From Diphasiastrum complanatum (Eukaryota; Streptophyta; Lycopodiopsida; Lycopodiales; Lycopodiaceae): a stretch of DNA of 64,000 nt. Position numbers and translations under genes: made by a program. Below, in pieces: positions 1 through 11,124 of this stretch. The stretch covers positions 12,464,476 to 12,528,475 of the forward strand of contig CM055092.1 of the NCBI GenBank assembly GCA_029204225.1. Direction: 5' to 3'. Every line of letters starts with the position of its first letter. Position 1 is the first letter of the stretch. The notes beneath the pieces are model-generated. The model had not been told where the DNA came from and searched no databases. It was given only the letters and a program-made list of their open reading frames with translations.

Positions 1-421
1 GAAGGTGAACACTAGTGACGAATGAAGATGAGGCAAATTAGTGGAATCTTAGCCAAAGTGGATATGGATAAGCACTATGAGCTGTCTCACACGTGATGGA
101 TATGGCCTTAGAGAGAGATTATGAAGATTTTGTATATCATCCACGAGAGATCCATTTTGAGGCTAATGATGAGAAACATTGATTTGGGAGCAATCTTGTT
201 GATTTCAACTCTCTGTGCATTTTTTTTGTGAATGCATACTGGATATGATAAGTAAACATATTTGCAGTAAGCTTTGATCATTATATTTGATTGTTCTTGC
301 TTGGATGTGTAGAAATTGTCAAGTGGAAGCTAGATTTGGATGTTAGTTCGAAGATAGATCAACATACCAAGTTGCCCACGACTCTTGTACAAATACGTGT
401 GCAAAGTTCAAGTGTACTTCC
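1..421. other. No gene seen (window edge)
   Basis: AT-rich sequence ahead of the first LTR. It has no long reading frame and no recognisable transposon domain. It may belong to an internal region cut by the window edge. Confidence 0.4.
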
Positions 422-734
422 TATTGGAAATACTATTGGGTAATTTCACTTTGTTGGCTATTAATGTAAATGTACTCATTAATGTAAATGTGGTGAAGGC
501 CCAATGTGCCTCTAAATGGAGTAAGTTACTTTAGGGCCCTTCTAATGTGAATGAGGCTAATGCTAATAGGTTATTTGTGAGGAGACATAACCTCCTCCTC
601 CTCCTCTCTCTCACGTAGAGTTCATTCTCTCTTTCATTGTATGGTGCAAGCTTATTGAATACAAGCATTTTGTTCTCTCTCCATCTCTCTTGTGTAATAT
701 GGCTTGAATCTCTACTGCATGCTCTGATTTAACA
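422..734 (+). repeat. LTR, first copy (non-autonomous copia-type)
   Basis: About 313 bp, closely matching 2991-3313 along its length, including the shared start region TTGGAAATACTATTGGG. It ends in CA just before TGGTATTAGAGCA (735-747), a primer binding site complementary to initiator Met-tRNA with one mismatch to the usual TGGTATCAGAGC. The first bases read TATTGG where the other copy has TGTTGG, so the terminal TG has mutated. It contains a CTC-rich stretch and a likely promoter/R region, but no precise start site is visible. Confidence 0.85.
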
Positions 735-1293
735 TGGTATTAGAGCAAGCTATCGATTTGAGCATGCACTAGTTTTACTTTCATGTAGAGAGATTAGAAC
801 TTTCTGTTTTGTTAATAAACAAAGACATATCTCTGTGTTCTTTTTTGGTTCTATTTTGAGCAGAATGAATAAAGAGAGTAAATCATTGATTGCCTATTAT
901 TTTAGTGTGAAGGATGTACAATCTTTTCAGAGTCATGCAAACCCTAGCATGAGAGCATTTTCTAGTTACAAAAATGTTGTGTTTGACTGTAACAAACACG
1001 CTGAAGCAACCATGCAGGTTGCATGAAGAAACAAGCAAGAGATTGTAGCCATTCAGTGCATAGAGAGGAAGCAAAATCAAAGATTGAAGTGGAAAATCAG
1101 CGATCCACCCAAATGGTTAGGAGACAGCAGGCTGCAAGCAAACGTGAAACTCAAAAATAGCTATTGATAGTCTTTCTTGAAGCAATTACATACTAGAGAA
1201 GCAACATGAGGCAGTGAAGCGCTATGGATGAGATGGAGTTCACTGAGGCTGAGAGCAACGTAAATGATTTGTTGTGCAGTTTAGTGCAGCATC

Positions 1294-1670
1294 CATTAGA
1301 GGAGTTTTGAGCTCCAAAAAGACCCTTTAAGAATTCGTGCAAGATGTAGTTTATTATTAAAATATTATAACACTAATACTTTTGACTTGCCATAACTTTT
1401 TAATCGTAGCTCAAAAGTATGTCATGTAACATATCATTGAAAAGTCCTTGTCGAGCGCTTTCCAATGCACTAAACTTTGCTAAATTCGGACTTATCACTA
1501 AAAAAGTTATGCCATTTTTAGTGTGGAATCAAAATGTGAACTAAAAAAGGTACGTTACGTAGATTTCAAATTTGAGTGTTTTGATTGGTCCATGTGTAAG
1601 AAAAAATTGAGAAAAACTATAAAGAGAATTTTTACAAAGGGTCTTTTTTGGATTTAGAACTCCTCTAATG
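1294..1670. mobile_element. MITE-like element with ~35-bp terminal inverted repeats
   Basis: The left end begins CATTAGAGGAG and continues to GACCCTTT. The right end is its near-exact inverse, closing with CTCCTCTAATG, giving about 35 bp of terminal inverted repeat with few mismatches. It is 377 bp long, AT-rich and non-coding. The paralogous internal region at about 3885-3895 runs GCATC directly into TGTACC where this copy carries the element, so an empty site is present in the same window. No clear multi-base target duplication is visible, so the superfamily is left open. Confidence 0.8.
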
Positions 1671-2990
1671 TGTACCTTCAACAGACCCATGAAGTAGGCC
1701 ATTTGCTACAACAACCTTGAAGTTTTTGTTGTATCTACCGTGAAGAAGATTGTTGAAGGCTATAGTTGATTAAAAGAGAAAGATGAAAGAAACCATCATC
1801 AACGACTTTCCTCAGTTATGGTATCATCACCTGAACTGCAAACAAAATGAAAGGTGTAGCAGTAGTCGTGATCCAGAATAAGCCCATCGTGAAACAGATC
1901 CAGTCGCGAGCCTCAGTTCTTGCCTCTGGCTTTTGTTGGGTGAGAGAGAAAATTAGGGTGCCCATTTGTTCTTACAAAATTTTAAAAAGGAGTTTATTTT
2001 TAAAGGTTTTATACTCCTTACTAAAAATGAAGTTTTCAAATGCTTGTGTGCATAAAACTTGAAACTTTGAAGTATACCTTTATGTCAAACTAAATGAAGT
2101 GCTGTACTTTGAAGACAATTTTGCTATAGTGAAAACTGTCAACCATTGAAGTTTTCCAAAGAAGTCAATTTTTGTCAGAAGTACATGAACTTGAAAATGT
2201 TTCTCCTAGCATTGGAAGTACTGCAATCCACTGTTGAAAAGAGGTGGAAACTGCTAAACTTTCAAAGAAGTTTAGAGTAAATTGAAGTTTGCAATGCTCC
2301 CTATGTTTTCTGAAGTTGCTCTATTTGAAGGATCAAAGTGCTCTTATGAAGTATGCACAACTGAACTTGAAATTGAAGTTCTGTTAATTGTTTGAAGTGA
2401 TGAAGTAAGCCCTAATTTGAATTGAAGGACTTGAAGATCTATAAATTGAAGAACGTTTTGTCAAAGAGAAACTTTTGGATTGAAAGGCTGTGAAAGATTA
2501 GCTCTAAACAGAGAATATGCAAAACTTCAAACTTGGTGAAGTTTGGCCTTTCTGTTTTACTTTTTCTGAAGTTTCCTAAGGGTGACAAACCAGTACTGAA
2601 AGATGAAATAAATTGTGTCATATATTGTTGAGAAATTCTTACCTTGCAAAACAACCTTCAACCTTGAGATGTGAACTACTCCAGCTTTGCAATGAAGATT
2701 CAGCCCCTCAAATTGTGGTGAAGTAGCCGAAGAATTGATTTTCTATGCTATGCTACTTAAGAACAATCTATATAAGGCGGTAATTATTCTTGGAGGTGTC
2801 ATAATGCAGGATAGGTTTACATGTAGAACATTGACGATAGTCATTGTATGTAAGATGTAAATGCATAGATCCTGAGATGCAACAAGAAATGGAATTATTT
2901 GTCATGTAAAGAAAATGTGTAGAGAAGCGTGCTCTAGTGATTTTTAAGACATGATGTAAAAGGTCCAACAAAGTTGACCTTAAGGGAGGG

Positions 2991-3313
2991 TGTTGGAAAT
3001 ACTATTGGGTAATGCCACTTTGTTGGCTATTAATGGACATACTTGAAATGTACTCATCAATGTAAATGTGGTGAAGGCCCAATGTGCCTCTAAATGGAGT
3101 AAGTTACTCTAGCGCCCTTCTAATGTGAATGGGGTTAATGCTAAGAGGTTATTTGTGAGGAAGCATAACCTCCTCCTCCTCCTCTCTCTCACGTAGAGTT
3201 CATTCTCTCTTTCGTTGTATGGTGCAAGCTTATTGAATACAAGCATTGTGTTCTCTCTCCATCTCTCTTGTGTAATATCGCTTGAATTTATGTTGCATGC
3301 TCTGATTCAAACA
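2991..3313 (+). repeat. LTR, second copy (shared by both internal regions)
   Basis: 323 bp running from TGTTGG to AAACA. It is preceded by the purine tract AAGGGAGGG and followed at once by TGGTATCAGAGCA (3314-3326), the canonical Met-tRNA PBS. It therefore serves as 3' LTR for the upstream unit and 5' LTR for the downstream one. It differs from 422-734 by scattered substitutions and a small insertion before the PBS. Confidence 0.9.
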
Positions 3314-4002
3314 TGGTATCAGAGCAGGCTATGGTTAACGACGCTATCGATCTGAGCATGCACTAGTTTTACTTTCATGTAGAGAGATTAGAACTTTCTG
3401 TTTTGTTAATAAACAGAGACATATCTCTGTGTTTTTTTTTGGTTTTGTTTTGAGCAGACTGAATAAAGAGAGAGTAAATCATTGATTGCCTATTATTCTA
3501 GTGTGAAGGATGCACAATTTTTTCAGAGTTAGGCAAATCCTAGTATGAGAGCATTTTCTAGTTACAAAAATGTTGTGTTTGACTGTAACAAACATGCTGA
3601 ATCAACCATGCAGCATGAAGAAACAAGCAAGAGATTGCAGCCATTCAGCCGAATAGAGAGGAAGCAAAATCAAAGATTGAAGTGCAAAATCAGCGATCCA
3701 CCCAAGTGGTTAGGAGAAAGCAGTCTGCAAACAACGTGAAACTCAAAAACAACTATTGATAGTCTTTCTTGAAGTGATTACATATTAGAGAAGCAACATG
3801 AGGCAGTGAAGCGCTATGGATGAGATGGAGTTCATTGAGGGCTGAGAGCAACATAAATGATTTGTTTTGTAGTTCAGTGCAGCATCTGTACCCTTCAACA
3901 GACCCATGAAGTAGGCCATTTGCTACAACAGCCGTGAAGTTCTTGTTGTATCTACCATGAAGAAGATCACTGAAGGTTGCAGTTGATCCAAAGAGAAAGA
4001 TG
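3314..4002 (+). mobile_element. Second, truncated internal region of the same element
   Basis: Starts with the PBS and matches 735-1790 closely except that it lacks the MITE. Similarity ends near 4002, where minus-strand gypsy protease-region sequence begins. It is non-coding. The LTR-internal-LTR-internal order is what unequal recombination between LTRs of neighbouring copies would leave. Confidence 0.75.
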
Positions 4003-4120
4003 GTGCAATAGGTTTCCCTGCCCATGTGGTTGGATCAACCTTTACAGCCTGCTCTCTGTTCTCAAAGGTGAGTTTTTTCGTACCCCAATTGTGTACTACT
4101 TGCGCAGTTCTCAACCATAA
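4003..4120 (-). pseudogene. Gypsy protease-region fragment
   Basis: Read on the minus strand, this encodes about 38 residues including LRTAQVVHNWG and LTFENREQAV, nearly the same as the protease C-terminal part of gypsy element A (around 18400-18500). It is a short scrap with no catalytic motif, abutting the truncated copia-type internal region. Confidence 0.75.
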
Positions 4121-4199
4121 ATTTGTAAGAGCTTTGCTACACTGGTGGGAAATGAACTCGAAATGGGCTTTTTTATAGACAAATTTGGAGGGTCTATTA

Positions 4200-4690
4200 G
4201 ACAAAGTGCTAGTTTAGATACTTAGTTTTGGACAAAAAATTCATAGGCATGTTCAGTACCATGAAAATAGCTTCCAGAAGTCTCAGCGAAGGTTTCTGAC
4301 CATTAAGGTAGCTTGACGAAGGTTTTGAAGATCTAGCAAATATTCAATCTTCACCCAAGTCAAATCTTTGCCCAGGTACTGCATTTAATGACAATTTTTA
4401 AGGTCTAAGCCTTCTCTCAATCTATTTTTGATGTGTTGGATCTATTTGTCAAGTCAAAGAAAGTTCATAATGACTACATCATACTCGACGAAGGTTCCCA
4501 AGGTGACATAGAGCTGAACTTTCGCTTAGCTTAAAATTGATACTTTTGCTACAAACCAACTTTCGCCCAATTTAGTATAGATAAATATGAGCTGGATCTA
4601 TCATCTGACAATTTGGTGAAGGTTAATCTAACTATTTGAATCAAAATCTAGCCTCAATAGTGATTTTTAGATCATTTTCTTTTTTCAAAA
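4200..4690 (-). repeat. Gypsy leader remnant with GAAGGTT motifs
   Basis: Non-coding and AT-rich. It carries several spaced copies of a CGAAGGTT-type motif (near 4271, 4316, 4488 and 4612), the same motif found in the untranslated leaders of gypsy elements B (28924-30133) and C (31497-32672). It is read as a decayed leader of the same family. Confidence 0.5.
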
Positions 4691-4859
4691 TTCATTCTTG
4701 AAGATATTTTCCTTCCTCCTTTTCTGATCTGATAATTTTTTTGACTTTGCTTATCATTTTTTATTTTTTATTTTACTGTCTTTTTCTAAATAAGTAATCT
4801 AAAAAATCAAAATTCTAAAATCAAATAAAAATAAATTTGTAACAGTGTAATTAGGTTGG

Positions 4860-5110
4860 GAGATCAGGCTGCCAAAACTTGCATGATCGGCTATCATTTC
4901 AGCTGCCATTCACAAGGGTATCAAATTTTCATCCATCAAGGTTTTTCATGACCATTGCTCCATAAGATAAAATTTCTTTTACTCTATATGATCTTTCACA
5001 TGTGAATTTCAAATTTTCCTTGATCAGTTTCATTTTTTACATCAAGGCAAGATCTCCTTCCTTCAGATCCTTCTTATGTAATTGATGATCATGCCATCCG
5101 CATAGATTTT
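4860..5110 (-). pseudogene. Gypsy integrase C-terminal fragment
   Basis: The nucleotide sequence parallels the integrase C-terminal region of gypsy A (about 14880-15010), including AGATCTCCT and the GATCATGCCAT stretch, but is heavily mutated and keeps no open frame. It is cut on the right by the LTR of the copia element starting near 5110. Confidence 0.55.
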
Positions 5111-5607
5111 ATAATATTGGATTCTTTATTTTTGTTTTCTTTAGATCCTTTGATCTTTTTGGTTGCATAAATATTGTTTCTAAGCTTTACATTATGACAT
5201 CATTGAATATTCATCAAACATCAAAAATAAAATAATATAAAGTTGCTATCCTTACAAAAATAGTAAGCTACTATATTTCACGCGTGTGGATCTGAATATA
5301 GCAAAGTATGAGCATTCTACACACAAGATTGCAAAATATCATCAAGATAGTGCCCCAGTGGACAGATCAACCCAAGAGAACTCAAGTATAAGCATCAAAT
5401 GAGATGAGAGAGAAGAATCCTTTCTCCCATGAGTTTACATCCTTTTATAATAGGTCCATGCATCATTAATGAGCTTGGTTTAATTCAAATGATTTTAGAC
5501 TAATATAACTTTGAAAAGTCAAACTTTAAGCCTAATATGAAAATTGGCCTCAATTGCCAAATAAACAAATATGTCCAAAATAGCAAACTAGTTGACAAAT
5601 TCTTACA
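5110..5607 (-). repeat. 3' LTR of copia #1
   Basis: Its minus-strand start is TGTAAGAATTTGTC at 5607, directly after the purine tract. It is shorter than the 5' LTR because about 105 bp (equivalent to 8420-8525) is missing. The outer end near 5110 is blurred by mutation and the boundary is approximate. Confidence 0.75.
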
Positions 5608-5739
5608 CTCCCTCTTCAACTAGTTTTAGCATAGACTTTGAGAATACTCCAAGTGAAGTCCTATGCTTTGTAAACAAGTCTTTTCCCAATGCTTTGGTGA
5701 AGATATTAGCTACACATTCCGTTGAAGGTACATGTTGAA

Positions 5740-7065
5740 GCTCCACCTACTTTGCCATGACTTGCTCCACAAAGTGATATGCCACCTCAATATGCTTGCT
5801 CCTAGCATGAAATATAGGATTGCTTGCCAACTTTTGGGCTGATAGGTTGTCAAAAAGGATGATTGGAATCTCTGAAAAATCCAGCAAGTGAAGATCCTTG
5901 ATCATCCTCTTGTTCCATACCATCTCTTTTGTGCAATGAGTAAGTGCTTTGTAGTTGGCCTCACTAGATGACAATGAGATAGTGACTTGTTTCTTCGACA
6001 TCCATGATAACTCCATTACGTAAGAAAACACGATGTGCAATTATGGCTTTCCTATCCATTTGATCTCCAGAAAAGTCCAAATCTGAAAATCCAAACAAGT
6101 TAGGTGATGATCCCTCATACAATATGCCAAAATCTCGAGTTCCCATGATGTATCTCAAAACTCTTTTTCCTAGCTTCCAATGCTCCTCACTAGGATGTTG
6201 CATAAATTGGCTTAATCTACCAACACAATAGCTTAGAATTGGTCTTGTGATGGTTAGATATATAAGTGAACCAAATAGCTTCCTATAGAGAGTAATGTCC
6301 TTGAAGGATCTTTCATTACCTCTTAGTTAGCTTTACATTTGACTCCATAGGTGTATCACAAGACTATGTATCTATCATATGAAATCTCTTTAGAATAAAA
6401 TTAGCATGCCTCTCTTGAAAAATGAAGTATGTTGAGAAGATCTAATCACTTCTATTCCTAAAATGTAATGCAAATGACCAAGATCATGCACCTCAAACTC
6501 CTTGAGAGCACTCTTGATATGATCCACATCTTGGTTGTCTCCACCACTCAAGATGATATCATCCACGTAGATTAGCAAAATGGTAACATCATTTCTAGCA
6601 AACCTATAATAAATTGAATGATCATACTCACTCATACCAAACCTTTGAGAGAGTCCAATTGACATAGATCCCATCCAAAAAGAGTAGCAAGAGAGATGCC
6701 CAAATGCTTACCATCTTTGCCACGAGTGCAAAGGTCTCATCATAGTCAATACCATGTTCTTGTGCATATCCCTTGGCCACCAACCTTACCTTATGCTTAT
6801 TGATAGATCCATCTTGGTTAGTCTTCATCTTGAAAATCCATTTGCATCCAGAAACTTTCTTGTCCGTAGGTAACTCCAACAATCTCCATGTTTCATTCTT
6901 CATAAGAGCTTGATACTCAAGATCCAATGCTTGGATCCACTCCTCTTTGTTCCTTGCTTCATCTACACATGTAGGTTCACCAAAAGAGGTTAGTAAAGAA
7001 AAGTTTGTTCCGGCAGCCACTTGCTTATCTTTCTCATCATATGTGATCCTTGAAGGTATTTGTCT
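5740..7065 (-). pseudogene. Copia reverse transcriptase-RNase H, broken
   Basis: Minus-strand reading gives, in order, the RT N-terminal part with the linker W-x-x-A-L-x-x-E-Y-x-A-L and RLVAKGYAQEHGIDY, the active-site stretch YVDDIIL with SGG following (about 6560), and the LGHLHYILGIEV region. RNase H follows, with LGKRVLRYIMGTRDFG (about 6160), VTISLSSSEANYKALT and the ARSKHIEVAYHFV end. Frame changes occur near 6630-6675 and 6200-6390, so no enzyme can be made. In copia elements this enzyme copies the element RNA into DNA inside a virus-like particle. Confidence 0.85.
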
Positions 7066-7869
7066 TTCCCTTGATCCCATGCTCATCACCAAAGGCCTTG
7101 AACTTGGTTGAGATATACTCACTACCATTGTCACTCCTCAAGAACTTGATCCTTGTGGAAAATTGGTTCTCCCTTGCATTATTGAACTTCACAAAAACAT
7201 CATACACTTCATCTTTGCTCTTTAATAGATATACTCAACACTATCTACTAAAATGATCAATGAAATCTACATGCATCTTAGCTCCACTATTGCTAATTGT
7301 AGCAATTCCATGAATATCCGAATGTACAACTTGAAAAGGCTTTGTAGATCTAGATGTAGATCTAGTATAAAGTAGTCTATGTGACTTTGACAAAGCACAA
7401 GACTCACAAACATGATTGATGCTAGTTAAGGAACTTGGAAGTCCAATCACAACTTGTTTTCTAGCCATGACCTCCAATGTTTTGAAGCCGAGATGCCCCA
7501 TCCTCTTATGCCAAACCTCTTGCATGGATATTTGCTCACTTGCCACACATCCAACTTGGTCAGCAATAACACAAGCATCTAGTTTAAATAACTTCCCTTG
7601 CCTTTTACCTTTTGCAATCAAGACATCCTTCCTTTTGATCATACAAGTATCTCCATCAAACTCCACTTTAAGAGCTTTACTAGTGATTGACTCACATTAC
7701 GTAGGTCCTTAGTAATAGATGGAATGAACAAAACATCCTTCAAATGAACATTCTTATTTGTAGAGAGAGAAATAGGAATTGTGCCAATCCCTTTGCCCGT
7801 GTAGATCACCCTCTTGTCATCTCCATAAGCCAATAAAGAAGTGAAATACTCCTTGTAATAAAAGATCAT
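7066..7869 (-). pseudogene. Copia protease/integrase region, broken
   Basis: The minus strand shows a protease-like segment (VHLKDVLFIPSITKDL, about 7720) and the pre-integrase zinc-binding part with WHKRMGHLGFKTLEVM and CESCALSKSHR. The integrase core start is present with VVHSDIHG and FIDHFSR (about 7250). The integrase is then cut short and joined near 7065 to sequence just upstream of RT, so its C-terminal half is deleted. Stops lie between about 7140 and 7240. Confidence 0.8.
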
Positions 7870-7999
7870 TTCTACAAATGCAAAATTCTTGATTTTTGAG
7901 TAGAAACTATTCTAGCATGCTCCAGAGATAGAAGCTCCTCCAAATCCTTGATAAATGTGACTGATCTTTTCATAACCTGCAACACAAGCTTTGATACCA

Positions 8000-8647
8000 T
8001 GTGAAGATTTTGTCAATCATTAAGATCCAAAATCATCTCTTGATCTTTGGTTGGAAGGATATCACAATTTACACCATTTACAATGTAGAAAATCAACATC
8101 TACTTAATGAAAGAGATGCAAACTCAATAAGATATTGATCAAACATCAAGCTTAGGATAATATGAAGTTGTTGTCTGTACAAAAATAGTAAGCTATTGTA
8201 TTTTACAAGTGTGGATCTGAATATAGCAAAATATGAGCATTCTATACACAAGATTGCAAGATATCATCACGATAGTGCACCATTGGATAGATCAACCCAA
8301 GAGAACTCATGTACAAGCATGAAATGAGATGAGAGAGAGAAGAATCCTTTCTCCCACGAGTTTACGTCCTTTTATGACAGTTCCATGCATCATTAATGAG
8401 CTTGGTTTCCCTCCATAACAAGAACCCTACTAATGTGGACTAGATTCAATGTCTCCAACATTCAAATTTGAATCTACTAAACTCGACCTCCTACTATTCC
8501 CCTCACTTCTAAAAGTGATAATTCAAATGCTTTTAGACTAATATAACTTTGAAAAGTCAAACTCTAAGTCTAATGTATAAATTGGCCTCAATTGCCAAAT
8601 AAACAAATATGTCCAAAATAGCAAACTAGTTGACAAATTCTCACATG
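8000..8647 (-). repeat. 5' LTR of copia #1
   Basis: 648 bp, running TGTGAGAATTTGTC to TCTTCACA on the minus strand. The PBS TGGTATCAAAGC lies directly inside it. A homologous LTR in plus orientation occurs at 34371-35093. Confidence 0.85.
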
Positions 8648-9130
8648 TGTATTGAACTTGAAACTGGCAAAAACATACACATGTGAACTTGAAATTGGCA
8701 AAAAAATGAAAGCAATGAGGAGCGACAACAGTGGAGAGTATATCTCTACTGAATTCAAGGAGTACTATCTTAGCAAAGGCATTGAAGAACAATTCATCAA
8801 CCCTCCGTATTTGCCTCAGTCGAATGGCCTTATTGAGAGGAAGAATCAAATTTTGCTCGAATTGGCTAAGTGCATGCTCGCTCATGCATCACTACCTAAG
8901 CAATTCTGGGCTGAAGCTCTGTCCATTACAACTTACATTCAAAACATATGCTCGACCAAAGGCCTCTCAAGCAAGATGCCTTATGAAGTTTGGACAAGCT
9001 CCAAACCTTTGATAAAAAACCTCAGAGTATTCCATCACCTACGCGCAGATCTTGAAATATACTAGGAAGTTGCTAGACTTCAACAACATAATATTTGCCT
9101 TTATTGGTTATGCTTCTTCCAACAATCTAA
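8648..9130 (+). pseudogene. Copia integrase fragment
   Basis: An open frame at 8652-9065 encodes the second half of a copia integrase: MRSDNSGEY carries a catalytic Asp, SNGLIERKNQ a catalytic Glu, then FWAEAL and the MPYEVW region. The frame then breaks, but the typical IFAFIGYAS continuation is still readable to about 9130. The first catalytic Asp is lost at the left end, next to the copia #1 LTR. It comes from a different copia family and strand than copia #1. Confidence 0.8.
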
Positions 9131-10559
9131 TCATCTCATTTCATTCAATTATTGTGTCAGATCGAATGTGATGCTTCTCTGATTTACTACTTTAAGCACT
9201 TTCATTTATTAGCTCTCATATAGATTTGTCTAAACATTTCCATGCTTCTGCAATACACGTTTCCGCAACCAACGTTCAATGAATTTGTGCTTGTCTACGT
9301 AATCAATTGAATCGATCCTGACGATTTCAGAGTGAGGATCAAGTAAAATCAGTTGTCACCCTTGTCGCAATATAATTGATTTGAATATGATAAATGTAGT
9401 TCATGCACTGAGGAATAGGGGTTATTCTGCAGAGCCCAATAATTCAAACATAGACCTTCTCTATCGAGTCTTTCTTCATTCCCTTTTGTTTCCATTTCCC
9501 CAACACCAACCTCCTAAAAATGACAAAAAATGCCGATGTAAACACGAGATTATGTATGGGACTACTTAAATCTAAGGGTGGAGATTGATGAAAAGCTATC
9601 AAACTGAAGGTGTTCCTCCTTGCCATGGCACTATAGTAGCAATTCTAGTATTAGCATGTGTAAGTAGGCCCCTAAAAATGCCAAGACGATAACCACAAGG
9701 ATTTGAACTCGTTCTCTTCTTGCCATGGCATCCACAAGCTCCGTAGTAGCAAGTTTGGTTTTTTTGTCATGTAAAAATGGAACTTGGTTAGTAGGCATAA
9801 CCAAGCTCCTAAACTGCATGGTGATGTAAATACAAGGATTACTCTCTTAAAAATTATGATGCAAACACGAAGAATTATGCTCCTAAAAGTAACGATGTAT
9901 ACACGAGATTAGGGAAGTAACCTTTTGGATGATAACATCAACGTAATGCATAGTTGTTGCATTTTTTGCCCATTTTTTAGACTCGCTTAAAAAGAAGAAT
10001 GGGTGACCCACTGTTTTGAACATTTATTATGTTTCTCACATGCAAATTTTGCTTTATAATGGTCCTGGACAAAAGCTCAGCTTCAAATACAAATTCTATT
10101 GCGTAATGGCCATTCAAAAAAACTGCAACTATGAATTACACAATGGAATGAGCTGGGCAGACGACATAGTCTCGGTAAGGAATCATAGTCTCGCCCCCCC
10201 TCCGAACCTCGCCTAAGACTCTTTACAAGGCAGAATATCATCTGTCGGACTTATTCCATAGTAAATTAGAAAGGCTATAATTTCTTATAATTATAACAAT
10301 CTATTAGTGCACCTTAATATTTCATTATAATTTATATCTATGCGGGGTTCCAAATTCCAATTTACCAATACAAAATATGCCAATGGATATGTACGTGCCT
10401 TTAAAAAAGAGAAAAAAGTTAAAAAAGAGAAAAAAGAATGTACTCCAATAAACAATGAGTTGGCTAGGAGGACTCTGGCGACCTTAAGGGATTGAACTGC
10501 AATCAGCCACATAAAGAGATATAAAAAGATTAAAAGAAAAGAACAAAAATTAGTGGACG
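9131..10559. other. Intergenic, no gene seen
   Basis: No frame longer than about 75 codons and no transposon domain. It contains loosely repeated phrases such as CTTGCCATGGCA (9619, 9720) and several variants of GATGTAAACACGAGATTA (about 9530-9910), so it may be a decayed repeat. The right part may include the promoter of the PB1 gene, but I see no decisive TATA box. Confidence 0.4.
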
Positions 10560-11124
10560 AGAGAAGAACGCACCTTGTAGAGGAGAGATGAGCAGTTTTT
10601 AGGGCTTTTCAGAAACCCTAGAACTTGTGAAATATTATAACGTGTGTGCAAATTTCGGGTGTGAAATTTTTAGAGAGAGGAAACTCTCGTACGTTCTAGA
10701 AAGAGAACGTAACGTCAAAAACAGGAATGTCAAGAAAGGAGAGAGCATCAGTCGCTTAGGTTTGAAACGCAACGTATAGGGTTAGGGTCTTTCTTTTTTA
10801 AGTTTTAGAGAGAAAGCTGGCGATAACGTGAGGTGTGGGAAGAACGCGAGAGAAGAGAGAGAGAGGAGAGAAGGGAGGGAGGGGCGGGTCTCTCCTTCGA
10901 ACAAAGAGAGAGCGGGGGGGGGGGGGGGGGGGGGGAACTTCTTCGAATAGTTGATTCTCAGTCTTGCTAGCACAGTTGATGGAGAGAGAGCGTGTGTGTG
11001 TGTGAGTTGGATAGGTGCCTGCTGGATGCCGTTTCATGGTGGGATAAGTGATATATGAGAGAGAAATGAAATCCTGACTATAGAGTGCAGGCAGCTGCAG
11101 ACAGGGAGTGAGCAAATCTACAAA
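10560..11124 (+). promoter_or_regulatory. Probable 5' leader / promoter-proximal region of the PB1 gene
   Basis: Purine-rich and GA-rich DNA directly upstream of the PB1 start codon. If transcribed as one leader it contains several short upstream ORFs: ATGs near 10585, 10727, 10979, 11026, 11036 and 11056, each closed by a stop within about 11 codons. Such uORFs usually lower translation of the main ORF. The transcription start cannot be placed, and an intron in the leader is possible. Confidence 0.5.
10873..10935 (+). other. G-quadruplex-type motif and 22-G run
   Basis: GGGAGGGAGGGGCGGG at 10873-10888 fits the canonical four-run G-quadruplex pattern. A run of 22 G lies 25 bp downstream (10914-10935). 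Both are on the coding strand, about 190-250 bases before the PB1 start codon. A long homopolymer is also a place where assembly errors are common. Confidence 0.7.

Larger units (their letters stand above)
422..3313 (+). mobile_element. Non-autonomous LTR retrotransposon (copia-type signals, no gag-pol)
   Basis: Two LTRs flank a roughly 2.26-kb internal region. A Met-tRNA-type PBS sits at 735-747 and a purine tract (AAGGGAGGG, ending at 2990) abuts the second LTR. No frame in the internal region encodes gag, protease, integrase or RT; the longest frames are about 70 codons and look random. This is the structure of a non-autonomous element (large-TRIM or small-LARD class) that would need enzymes from another copia. 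A 377-bp inverted-repeat element at 1294-1670 enlarges this copy. No target duplication can be checked, because a second internal region follows directly. Confidence 0.8.
5110..8647 (-). mobile_element. Copia LTR retrotransposon #1 (minus strand, old, broken)
   Basis: Both LTRs are present: 5' LTR at 8000-8647 and 3' LTR at about 5110-5607. The PBS (TGGTATCAAAGC on the minus strand, 7988-7999) and a purine tract (GAAGAGGGAG next to 5608) are both recognisable. The order protease, integrase, RT, RNase H fits Ty1/copia. No gag is visible, part of the integrase is missing, and several frameshifts and stops break the polyprotein. The LTRs differ by many substitutions and a roughly 105-bp deletion in the left copy, so the insertion is not recent. 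Confidence 0.85.

Noticed and set aside
835-1026. 63-codon frame in the first internal region, partly shared with 3545-3739
   Set aside because: The two copies share only part of the frame and it is not related to any gag; conservation is explained by the two copies being duplicates.
10440-10512. tRNA- or SINE-like phrase (GGGATTGAACTGCAATCAGCC)
   Set aside because: It resembles a B box loosely, but no cloverleaf, A box or anticodon arm can be built around it.
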